DNA of 64,000 nucleotides, taken from NCBI GenBank assembly GCA_003024785.1, contig PUQB01000637.1, forward strand, positions 62,001 through 126,000, read 5' to 3'. Shown here piece after piece: positions 54,952-64,000 of the stretch (position 1 is its first letter; each line of letters starts with the position of its first letter). The notes under the pieces were generated by a model, which saw nothing but the letters and a program-made list of their open reading frames with translations, did not search any database and had not been told where the DNA came from. Made by a program: the position numbers and the translations under genes. The stretch comes from Selaginella tamariscina (taxonomy: Eukaryota > Streptophyta > Lycopodiopsida > Selaginellales > Selaginellaceae).

Positions 54952-56534
54952 GTACTTAGGCATCATAGAATTTCTAAGTTTACACATGTTTCATTAGGAA
55001 AGTATAATGGGGAAAATACCAAAAACAATATATATGGTGAAAAATACAAGAGTTAGAGAAGAACATAGAAATACGGGTCAACCGTAATACGAGGATGATT
55101 CATGTATTAGTGTAATATGGCAGGAACCGGAATACAGAAGTTCTAAAGAGAACCGGAATACGGTAGTTCTAGAGAGAATTGGAATACGGCAGTTCCAGAT
55201 ATTAGCGTATTATGTCCAAGGGAGCAGTTATTATAACGACATTAAGGAAGTTACACAACCAACTAAATAAGATTCAAGGAAGTTATGATAACTAAACGTA
55301 CTGGACTGGAAGTGTGGGTATAAATAGATGAAGTTAGGAGTAAGAAAGCATCCTAGGGTATACTGAATATTGTACTATGTATTGTCAATATATACTCTCC
55401 TCTTACTCTCACTCTACAGTATCTTACTTGATTCATTAATTTCTACTTCTCATTTCTATTGCATTCGGGATCTGCAGTACTACTTGCTATATGTATTCTC
55501 TTTCTACTCTTTCTACAGTATCTCACTTGATTCTTTGATTTCTACTGCGTCAAGATCTATAGTACTACTTGCTATATCTTTTCTCTTCTCACTCCTGTTT
55601 GACCATTTGAGGTCTAATATCTAGTCTTGTGTTGGTCTTTCATATTTCTGTTATACCCTTATTACAGGTTTGTTTGTCTGTCTATCTATTACCCTTATTA
55701 CGGGTCTGTCTGTTTTTCTATCACCATTATTACGAGTCTGTATGTCTCTTTGTTACCCTTATTATGGGTTTGTTTATCTGTCTGTCACCCTTATTACGGG
55801 TCTATCTATCTATTTGTTACTATTATTACGGGTCTATCTGACTATATGTTACCCTTATTATGGGTCTGTCTATCTATCTGTTACCCTTATTTCAGGTTTG
55901 TCTGTCTGTTTGTTATTCTTATTATGGTCTATCTAACTATCTGTTACCCTTATTATAGGTTTGTCTGTCTATTTGTTACCCTTATTACAGGTTTTGTTGT
56001 TTGTCTGTCTGTCACCCTTATTACGGGTTTGTCTGTCTGTTTGTTTGTTACCCTTATTACGGGTTTGTTTATATGTCTATTTGTTACCCTTATCGGGTTT
56101 GTTTATCTGTCTATTACCTTATTACGGGTTTGTCTATTTGTTTGTCACCCTTATTGCGGGTTTGTATGTCTGTCACCCTTATTATGGGTCTATCTGTCTG
56201 TCACCCTTATTATGGGTCTATATATTTATCACCCTTATTACGGGTCTATATGTCTATCACCCTTATTACGGATCTGTTTTATGCTATACCCTTATTACGG
56301 GTTTGTGTTACTACTATACCCATATTACATGTTATCTTAGTCTTTTCCTTTTATTTCTATTGCAATGGGATCTACAATTTTACCTGTTATATACCTTGTC
56401 ATCCTTACCCATTCTCGACCTTTTGAAGTTTGATCTGTACTCTATTTGTTTTCTTTCTCATTCCAATAGACCCTCATTACGGGTTGTTGGTGGTGACCAC
56501 TTCCACATTTTAGTCTGTAGGACTTTCTCAACTT
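54952..56534 (+). repeat. LTR-D, relative of LTR-C with an internal minisatellite
   Basis: Starts TGTTAGAGTAG, with an early block GGGGAAAATACCAAAAACAA that matches LTR-C (8167-8190). It has a TATA box GTATAAATAG at 55317-55326. Near the end ATCCTTACCCATTCTCGACC and CCAATAGACCCTCATTACGG align with LTR-C 8515-8590. It is about 1.05 kb longer than LTR-C, mostly because of a tandem expansion. No PBS or polypurine tract is adjacent. Confidence 0.72.
55650..56330 (+). repeat. 33-bp minisatellite, about 20 units
   Basis: The unit is built on ACCCTTATTACGGGTCTGTC plus CTGT/CTAT steps. Early units recur every 33-34 bp (near 55688, 55721, 55755, 55788), with later ones somewhat longer. LTR-C has one equivalent (GACCCTTAATACAGG near 8570-8585). 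Because 33 is a multiple of three, long plus-strand frames stay open by chance. Confidence 0.9.
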
Positions 56535-57079
56535 AAAACCTACATGCATGCATTCTTTTATTATTTTAACCAAGGCCCAAAGGGTTTGAAAGAGGTAATA
56601 AAATTAAGTCTCAAGCTTCTTTTTTTCCATTCCTTTATTTGTAAATAGGTGTGGCGAGATTATAATGTTTTGTGTATGCTTTTATAATAAAAATATAAAA
56701 AATTAGTTAATGAGAAAATCTTATGTCTATGTCATTAATAAGAAATATCCATGATGCACCATTTATAGGGCCATCAAGTCCTAAGCACTTGAGTTTCTCT
56801 CTTGAACATGCCATGGAGTGAGCCTCACGAGTTTATTGCTTAGAACCAAGTGAGTGTGACACATGCACACAAGTGTGCCACATTTCAATTGGAGGGAAGT
56901 GCCCAAAGGTTAATGGCCACAAATGACCAAGTCCTCTCACTAACCTTGAGGACTACTATATATAGTTGCTCTAGATGTGCAAAGGTTCTAAGGTGGATTA
57001 TGTGATGGTGAGTTAAGCTTTAATGATTTTTTTATTTTATTTTTATTTTTTTCCTTTGACAATGAGCGTTAGGAGGACA
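56535..57079. other. AT-rich, no gene recognised
   Basis: Runs of T (57020-57053) and A/T-rich words. Nothing resembling a gene, LTR end or PBS was seen. Confidence 0.4.
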
Positions 57080-59182
57080 TTGCTAACCAAGATGAGCCCT
57101 AGTTGTGGTAGCAATGGTTGTAGAGGATGACACAAGTGGCAATCTTCTAGCAATTGAGAGGGTGGCCTTCATCAGTAGAACTCCCTCTAGGCACACAATG
57201 ACCAAGAGGCCCAATGTAGATCCTTGGCCATCGTTAAACGCAAGCTTGGAGGCAGGCGTTGGTAACAACGCCTTAGCGACTCCACTATTCAAGAACACAA
57301 TAGTTTGCCTGCACAATGGCACAACAACCACCTTGATGGGATTATGAGGTCGCAATGAACATATAACAAGACTTACTAAAGGCATAACAAAGATGATTCA
57401 GGAGGAGTTCCAAAAAGAGAGGCAGACAAATTAAAGGATGATTCAAATGAATAATCTTGAAATATTTAGAGATTGAAGGCATTGAAACAAAAATGCAAGT
57501 AAAAGAGTAATATTAGCACTATTCTTTGGATTGAATCAGGAAGACTCTATATGATAGATACAATAGTTTGATAAGGCATGTAAAGCAAATCAAAATGTTA
57601 ATGATATTGATAAACTATTAATGTTTCCATTTATTAAAAGCAGGTTTGGATAACATTATTACAAAAAAATTTAACAAGGAACGAATGAAATTAGAATTAA
57701 CAATTACACAAAACAATTTAAGCAAATTTATAACCGATGTGAACTTGGTAAAGTCATTGATAATCTCACAAGAAATGTTACATGAGCAAATTGTGAGAAG
57801 GCTTACAAATGCAAGTACAATTACAAAAACCATATGAACTAGATAAACCATAATGGATGCAAAAAAATTGGAGACGATAGTGCAACCACAACTTAAGACA
57901 AATTTAAGTGCAAAAAAGGAGAAGAGAGAGCATGAAAGACAAAAAGTACACAAGAGGGAGCTAGAATACTAACAAAGGAAGTAAATTACATGTAGTACAT
58001 GTTAAAATGAGGAGTATATAGCAAGTGTAAGATGCCAAAGTACCAAATTTGCATAGTAGTGAAATATGGAGCATGACAATGCCAAACGATGACATACAAA
58101 CCACATTTAATAATCAACCGTATTGAAGGATATCAACATGGGTATTCTTGTGACCACCATGACAATATAACAATTAATATAATAAAATATAAAATAATGT
58201 GGAAGGACATGGTAACCAATATGTTTGAAATGCGAAGAATGAGAATATTATTCACCAAAATGCCCAAATATACTTGATAATCAAGATGAACGATTAAAAC
58301 CATGAACTCATGAGCAAAAGCAAAGGCTAACAATGAAGAACCATCAAAAATAAAATGAGGAAATGATTTCGAACTACTAACAACCAGAATTTATGCGATA
58401 ACTTAGCAAAAAGAATATAAATGGATAAACAAAAGAAAAAATATGAAATAATTGAAACAAGGAGTACATATTCATCTTAGTTACACACCATATGATGCAC
58501 AATTCTATTCATGATAACATAATGTATTTGTGTGTAGATTATCAAGTTTTGAATGAGATTATTATCAAGAATAGATATTATCTTTCACGAGTGAATGACT
58601 TGTTCATGTTTAATAAATTAAAAAATTGAGGTATTTCTTATGAATATACTTAAGATTCAAGTACTATCATATTCGAATAGTTAAAAATGACATCAAAAAG
58701 ATTGTTTTTAAACACACATGAGTTTTGCATTTTAAAGGTTATATAAGTTCATGATGTATATTGATGACATTTAGTTTTCATTTGATGATTAAGGAGTAAA
58801 ACACTTAGAAAATGTTTTATATATTAAGAAAGCAAGTGTGCATTTGGATAGACACTCACTTTAAAGGACTAAGTTACAATGGATTTGAAAAAGGTATAAG
58901 ACATCATTGAGTGGCCAAAATTAAAAGATGTATATAAGGTCAGATCGTTTTTTGGTTTGAGATAATATTATCAAAGATTTTAAAGATGACTACTTGAAAA
59001 TAACGACATCATTCAAAAATCTTACAAAGAATGTTTTAGGGCACTTAACTTTTGAATGCCAATGAGCATTCATTAAGCTAAATGAAGTTATCTTTTTTAA
59101 GTCTAAATTATTTAAAATAGAATATGATACATTTAATTTACATTAAAAAAAGGGCATATGTTGACCTTCTTTTTAAAGGGAG
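57080..59182 (+). pseudogene. Ancient gypsy relic (gag, zinc knuckle, reverse transcriptase)
   Basis: Lys/Glu-rich broken frames at 57640-57960 could be gag. Near 58224-58262 the row KCEE, stop, EYYSPKCPN looks like a CCHC knuckle with one Cys codon turned to TGA. Reverse transcriptase is clear at 58525-58690 (CVDYQVLNEIIIKNRYYLSR, VNDLFMFNKLKN, FKYYHIRIVKNDIKKIVFK), with YIDDI near 58758-58772. A thumb-like block follows at 58875-58955. These align with the chromovirus at 45048-45440. The whole relic is strongly A/T shifted. Confidence 0.7.
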
Positions 59183-59486
59183 TGTCATAATTTTTAATAT
59201 GACTTTTCTTTTCTATTAAGGGTAATTATTATTACTTACTAAAATTCATTATCAAGTCTCATGAATGTAATAACAAATAGCTTCGCTTAGTGCACTTAAG
59301 CACTATTTAATACCTTGAGAAACTTTATGTGAAGATAAAATTTAAAAACTCCTTATTAGTTCACCCTAAATAGAATTAAGAACACCTAGGTTAAATTGCT
59401 TTAACCAAGTAAAATCACTTAATATAAAGAGGTTGGCACGCCAACCCACTTTAATTAATAAGGAAGAGGACTCCATCTCTCTCTCT

Positions 59487-59520
<34 letters not shown>

Positions 59521-59640
59521 ATATTTATATTAAGTAAAGTAAACACAAGATTGTGTTATTAAGGCATACCCTTTATGGTGCCACATGTGTAACCTTAAGG
59601 ATAAAACTGCACTAATATCTTTAATGTGCATTGCATTTAG
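59183..59640 (+). repeat. Decayed LTR of the LTR-A/LTR-B kind
   Basis: TGTCATAATTTTTAATATGAC follows TTAAAGGGAG, a worn polypurine tract. Recognisable blocks are CGCTTAGTGCACTTAAGC, GAGGTTGGCACGCCAACCCAC (the conserved hairpin) and GTTATTAAGGCATACCC. Most differences from young LTRs are C to T or G to A. Confidence 0.7.
59475..59522. repeat. Compound microsatellite (TC)n(AC)n(AT)n
   Basis: Three dinucleotide runs in a row, placed where young LTRs have the G-run before the promoter block. The remnant promoter would be AATATTTATATTAAG just after it. Confidence 0.9.
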
Positions 59641-60462
59641 AAAGTTAGTCAAACTCTTTTTATTCAAACTTTTACATGTATGAAAGGCTTTATTTGAATA
59701 TACATTAGTTTAGTCTCTGCTTTAGATTGTCACTTACAATTAAATTGGGCACACATCTTAACTTATAAAGTAATCTTTATTATTGCCTTTGACTAGTGCT
59801 TGATATTAATTATTTAATGCATGTTCTCTTTATCAATTTTTCAAGGGTTTAGAGTGAGAAATTATAAGCTTAATAAATTTTTTATCTCTTTTTAATTAAG
59901 AAAAGAAAGGCTAATTAATATTACATGAAATGTTATATATTGCTTAACTGGATAACACATGATTTACATAAGTAATTCTCATTAAATAAGATCCCCAGTC
60001 CACTACTTTCTTTTCTTATAAGTGAAGTACATGTTCATAAGCACAAGAAACTTAATTACAACTGGTGACTCTGGTTCATCATGTTACACACTTGGTATGT
60101 GAGATACACAAGTTTGTCCTTGTGATTAAGTAAAATTAATTTGCTTATATATGAATTCATCCCATGTAAGAATATTATTTCTTTCTTCTCTTTTTTCTTA
60201 ATTACAAAGGAGAATTGTGATAGATGTACCCAAATTTAATTTCAAGACATTACAAAAACCTTTAAGAATAAGTGAATTTGTGAGCTGAAATTTTAACTTC
60301 AAGCTTCAGTAAATGAGCAATTGAAAAAAGCTTTTAACTTTAAAAGGTTAAGACCCTAAAGTCTACCTTGTAGATTCCTATTCTCGAGAATATAGTCAAC
60401 GGGATTAGTGAAATATTCTTCAGTTACGGCCAAGCTCTCACTATAGCCATGTCTATGTTTAA
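59641..60462. other. AT-rich upstream region of CYP97C-like gene
   Basis: No repeat family or coding sequence was recognised. The base composition rises in GC after about 60480, where the gene begins. No convincing TATA box could be tied to a start. Confidence 0.4.
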
Positions 60463-60496
60463 CTAGTCAGGATTGGCCTCGCTGAAGCACCTGTCA

Positions 60497-62507
60497 ATGG
60501 AGAGCCTATCCCAAAGGTGCGTTCTGCTTCCCTTGCTGCAAAACCATGGTCATCGTTCCAAAGGGCAAAGTGCACCAGTCGCAATCGTGTTGCTGCTCCA
60601 GTGGTAAGAACACCATGGCCGACAAATGAGAATCCAGAAAACAGGTCGATACCCACGGCCAAGATCAAAATACCGGATATAAAGCATCTGCTTTCTGGCT
60701 CGCTCTTCTTCCCGTTGTTTAGGTGGATGGAAGAATGCGGCCCTGTGTACAGGCTCTCTGGTGGGCCTATACCCATCAACTTTATCATTGTTAGTGATCC
60801 TGCTGCTGCCAAGTATGTGCTCAAGAATTATGGGAATATTCTAAAGGTCTTGTGTCTGAGGTCGCAGAGTTCCTCTTTGGTTCTGGCTTTGCAACAGCAG
60901 AAGGTGACATATGGATGGTAAGTTTCAACTCACATGGACGTCTATGATGTTCAGCTGTTGACCAATGCATTCCAGCAGGCTCGGAGAAAAGCCGTGTTAC
61001 CTTCCCTTCACCGGAAGTTCTTGTCCACAATGGTGGATGGTGTGTTTTGCAAATGCTCTGAAAGGCTCGTGCATAAGCTGGAGAGCGCAGCTCTCTCTGG
61101 GAGAGCCATTAACATGGAAGAGATATTCTCCCAGCTCACACTGGATGTTATTGGCTTGGCAGTTTTTAACTACGACTTCGACTCATTGACTTCTGACAGT
61201 CCTCTCATTCAGGCTGTTTACACTGCTCTCAAGGAGACGGAGTCTCGTGCTACGGACTTTGTCCAGTATTGGAAGGTAAATACTATTGTACTTTTTTTTA
61301 ATCCCAAATGTTAGTGTGGTGCACAGATGCCGTTGCTATGCCAACTTGATCCAAGGCAACGGAAGGCAGCCAGAGCAGTTGCACTCATTCGACAGACTGT
61401 GGAGGATTTGGTGCAAAAGTGCAAGCAGATAGTTGAGGCTGAAGGGGAGTGCTTGGAGAGTGAAGAATATGTAAATAAGTCAGACCCAAGCGTACTTCGT
61501 TTCCTGCTGGCTAGCAGGGAGAAGGTAAAAGACGTTTTGTCAGTCTGTCTGTGTATGCTATTTCTACATGCATTTGCTCTTAGGTGACGAGCCGACAACT
61601 GCGGGACGATCTTCTTTCTATGCTTGTTGCAGGACATGAAACCACCGGCTCTGTTTTGACTTGGACAGTGTATCTACTAAGCAAGGTAGACAATGTCATT
61701 GTCAGTTTTCCTGGGACAGAAGTCCACTTTTATCTGTTTCCAGAATCCTTCAGCACGAACAAGGGTGCAAGAGGAAGTTGACACCATCCTCAATGGCCGG
61801 AAGCCAACGTTCTCAGATATTAAACACCTCAAGTACCTTACTCGATGCATAAATGAATCCATGCGGCTTTATCCTCATCCTCCTGTATGTACATATTCAA
61901 GCAAACTAAGATTGTCGTCTAGTTCATTTGTATGCTCTGCAGGTGCTCATTCGAAGGGCTCAAGAAGCAGACATCTTGCCCGGAGGTTACAAGCTAGAAG
62001 TGGGACAAAACGTCATGATATCAGTGTACAATATTCACCATTCACCAGCAGTAAGTTTGTACTGCACTTTAAGCTCTACCTCGTTCATTTTCTAATAAGT
62101 AAGCAGTTGTGGGAAAGGGCTGAAGAATTCGTTCCAGAGAGATTTGATCTTGACGGTCCAATCCCGAATGAGTCCAACACAGACTTCAGGTCACTATAAG
62201 ATAACTTCATTGCTTTGACTTACATTTATATGTCCAATAGATACATTCCATTCAGTGGAGGCGCTAGAAAATGTGTAGGGGACCAGTTTGCAATGCTAGA
62301 AGCACTAGTTGCACTGGCTATTCTGCTTCAGCGGTTTGAGGTGCAGCTTGTTCCAAACCAAGTGATTGGAATGACCACAGGCGCAACTATCCACACAACA
62401 GGAGTAAGTATCATAGCTTCCCTTTGTGAGCACTATAACCGATAACGCTGCTTTCTGTCCAGGGCCTCTACATGACTGTAAAGCGCCGAAAGGTGATAAA
62501 AAATTAG
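60497..62507 (+). CDS. CYP97C: CYP97C-like cytochrome P450 (carotenoid epsilon-ring hydroxylase)
   Basis: Family role: plastid P450 that hydroxylates the epsilon ring of alpha-carotene on the way to lutein (LUT1/CYP97C1 in Arabidopsis). Exons read as: to 60917, 60979-61275, 61327-61524, 61584-61685, 61744-61884, 61943-62050, 62107-62189, 62241-62403, 62463-62507. All eight introns are 51-61 bp with GT..AG ends. Motifs: I-helix AGHETTG, K-helix ESMR, PERF, and haem-binding [12 protein letters not shown]. Codons from SIPTAK (60646) to the stop give about 469 residues; with the N-terminus it reaches about 505-530, near the family's roughly 540. One base is missing in AAA at 60843-60845, before the [14 protein letters not shown] block. 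The start is uncertain. ATG 60497 (MESLSQRC) joins in frame only with a 41-bp GT..AG intron, 60604-60644. Alternatively the open frame from 60463, Ser/Arg-rich like a transit peptide, is coding and the ATG is in an unseen upstream exon. Confidence 0.88.
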
Positions 62508-62574
62508 CAAGTTTTGTAAAACTCAACATGTTAAATGAAATGTACTTGCTCTATTAGAGGAATCTGAAGTGTCC
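62508..62574. other. Very short CYP97C-ABCG intergenic space
   Basis: Only 67 bp between the CYP97C-like stop and the first candidate ABCG start, or 273 bp if ATG 62781 is used. AT-rich, including CTCTATTAG at 62549-62557, which could be a splice acceptor. There is little room for a separate terminator and promoter. Confidence 0.5.
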
Positions 62575-64000
62575 ATGATGATACGGCAGAAGAGGTCCCA
62601 CTTGCAGTGGAGCCACCAGAGAGGCCAAGAGCACCTTTGCAGAAACCGTCAGGAACTAGCGTCAAAAACCTACTCGACTGTGGTAACTCAGGCGACGAGT
62701 GTCTTATTCCTCTGCTCAGGTCTTTTGAAATATGCTGCTGAGAAGGCTCAAACTCACCACTGCTGTTGGTTAGAAACAAAATGTCTCAGACAGCTTTGAA
62801 TCGCAATCAATCAACCTTACAGCATCTTCTGAGGAATGCGACTCCTTATGAAAACGGAAACAGCGAAAAGTTGTATGGGTCCGGCCTGGAGTTCGAGGAG
62901 CTCTCCTACAGTGTCAACAAAAAGGTACACAAAGAAGGCAAGTACGTAACAACTACAGCGAATCTGCTGCATGATATCTCCGGGCAAGCACTCAAGGGGC
63001 ATGTCACAGCGGTTCTCGGGCCAAGTGGGGCTGGCAAGTCGACTCTCCTTGACGCTCTTGCAGGGAGAATTGCCAAGGGTAGTCTCCGGGGACGGGTTAC
63101 TGTCGATGGAAGGCCCGTCAATACAAGCATGATGAAGAGAATATCATCATATGTGATGCAGGACGATCAGCTTTTCCCCATGCTGACTGTGTACGAGACG
63201 TTTCTGTTTTCTTCAGAGGTCCGGCTTCCTTCACACTTCACTAGACAAGAAAAGAAAGACAGGGTGGAAGAGCTGATAAAGCAACTCGGTCTAGAGGTAG
63301 GACACCATCATTCGCTACCAAACAACCAATTGCTGATTGTTGTGCAGAATGCTGCTCACACCTACATTGGAAACGAAGGGTGAGAGGAGTGTCCGGTGGA
63401 GAAAGAAGGCGCGTCTCTATTGGGGTTGACATTATCCACGGCCCGGCTTTGCTTTTCTTAGATGAGCCAACATCTGGCTTGGACTCCACAAGTGCATTTG
63501 GTGTGGTAGACCGGTTGACAAGCATTGCTGGGCAGGGGAGCACTGTGATTCTCACAATTCACCAGCCTTCATATCGCATCCAGCAGCTGCTTAACAGGCT
63601 CATTATCCTCGCAAGGTAAGGCATTGTAAGCCTTCATGCATGCATTACACGTGACCCTTATCAGGGGAAGGTTGGTGTACTTGGGTAAGCCAGATGGACT
63701 TGAAGAGCACCTTAATGCATTTGGTCGTCCAGTACCAGAAGGTGAAAGCGGCCTTGAATACCTCTTGGACGTAATCAAAGAGTTTGATGAGTCGGACATG
63801 GGCCTTGATCCCCTGGTGCAGTTTCAGAAAGCGGGTCGGCCACACCTTGGAGAGACACCCACACCTTTACGAAGGAAGAGCAGGAACCAGAATGACATTG
63901 ATGACTTTGACAGGTCTATTCCCAAGAGCAGGAGCACTATTATGACTCCATTCAACAATGATCCCAAGCTTGCAGCCCAGTTTTACAAAGAGTTCTCTGC
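62575..64000 (+). CDS. ABCG half-transporter, 5' part (runs off the window)
   Basis: A nucleotide-binding domain comes first, as in ABCG half-transporters (WBC type); the membrane domain lies beyond the window. Exons: about 62575-62719, 62774-63296, 63348-63615, 63665 onward. Introns are 54, 51 and 49 bp. From ATG 62781, Walker [10 protein letters not shown] is residues 80-88 and the Q-loop block [16 protein letters not shown] 125-140. Signature [12 protein letters not shown], Walker [14 protein letters not shown] and H-loop IHQPSYRI follow. This is closest to the plant STRP-like group that exports lipids, cutin/suberin precursors or hormones; the substrate is unknown. One G is missing at GGG 63378-63380 before the signature. 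Upstream exon: the 54-bp intron removes TGA 62739 in frame, and ATG 62575 is one base out of frame with it, so the start may be there or at 62781. Confidence 0.88.

Noticed and set aside
55627..56536. Long plus-strand open frames (up to 237 codons) rich in Tyr, Leu, Val and Cys that look like membrane proteins
   Set aside because: They lie wholly in a 33-bp minisatellite, overlap in all three frames and simply follow the repeat unit. They are not genes.
57105..57347. 80-codon plus-strand open frame with a plausible protein look
   Set aside because: No homology recognised. It sits just before a degenerate gag and reverse transcriptase relic and is open on both strands.
60459..60824. 121-codon minus-strand open frame
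   Set aside because: Antisense to the first conserved exon of the CYP97C-like gene.

Overview
This is nuclear DNA of a land plant. About 57 kb is a dense nest of LTR retrotransposons, and the last 3.5 kb holds two ordinary plant genes. The organism is inferred, not proven. The evidence is plant-type Ty3/gypsy elements primed by initiator tRNA-Met, TTTAGGG-like motifs, a plastid-type CYP97C cytochrome P450 and a plant ABCG half-transporter. The clear introns of both genes are only about 49-61 bp with GT..AG ends. Uniformly tiny introns fit a Selaginella-like lycophyte better than a seed plant, at moderate confidence.

Four element groups were named here from the sequence. (1) A chromovirus (Ty3/gypsy with a C-terminal integrase chromodomain) with LTRs of about 0.9 kb, called LTR-A. 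Copies lie on the minus strand at 1-5144, 8698-13778 (3' fragment) and 41423-46145 (best pol, cut by an assembly gap). A decayed plus-strand gag copy lies at 39329-39919 and 47545-47890. (2) Non-coding elements with longer LTRs, LTR-B (about 1.7-2.9 kb). They share the chromovirus primer-binding site, 3' untranslated region, polypurine tract and first LTR part, but their 2.6-3.9 kb interiors have no protein. They look like non-autonomous, LARD-like partners of the chromovirus and fill most of 5145-32485. (3) A second gypsy family on the minus strand at 32486-37624, with LTR-C of about 0.54-0.59 kb. (4) A gypsy with Athila/Tat-like integrase on the plus strand at 50560-54435, split by an LTR-B.

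Layout. 1-5144: chromovirus copy 1. 5145-20601: LTR-B pieces, a solo LTR-B with a clean 5-bp target duplication, a solo LTR-C and a chromovirus fragment. 20602-32485: two LTR-B elements, the second with LTRs in opposite orientations. 32486-38573: second gypsy family. 38574-48660: an old gag pseudogene split by a nested insertion of about 7.6 kb that contains chromovirus copy 2 and an 806-bp run of N. 48661-56534: Athila/Tat-like remains and an LTR carrying a 33-bp minisatellite. 56535-60460: AT-rich relics.

Genes. CYP97C-like carotenoid epsilon-ring hydroxylase (about 60497-62507) and a 5' part of an ABCG half-transporter (about 62575 to the window end) lie head to tail with under 100 bp between them. 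Each has a one-base deficit in a short homopolymer inside a highly conserved motif. Assembly error explains this more simply than gene death. No tRNA, rRNA or CRISPR was seen.
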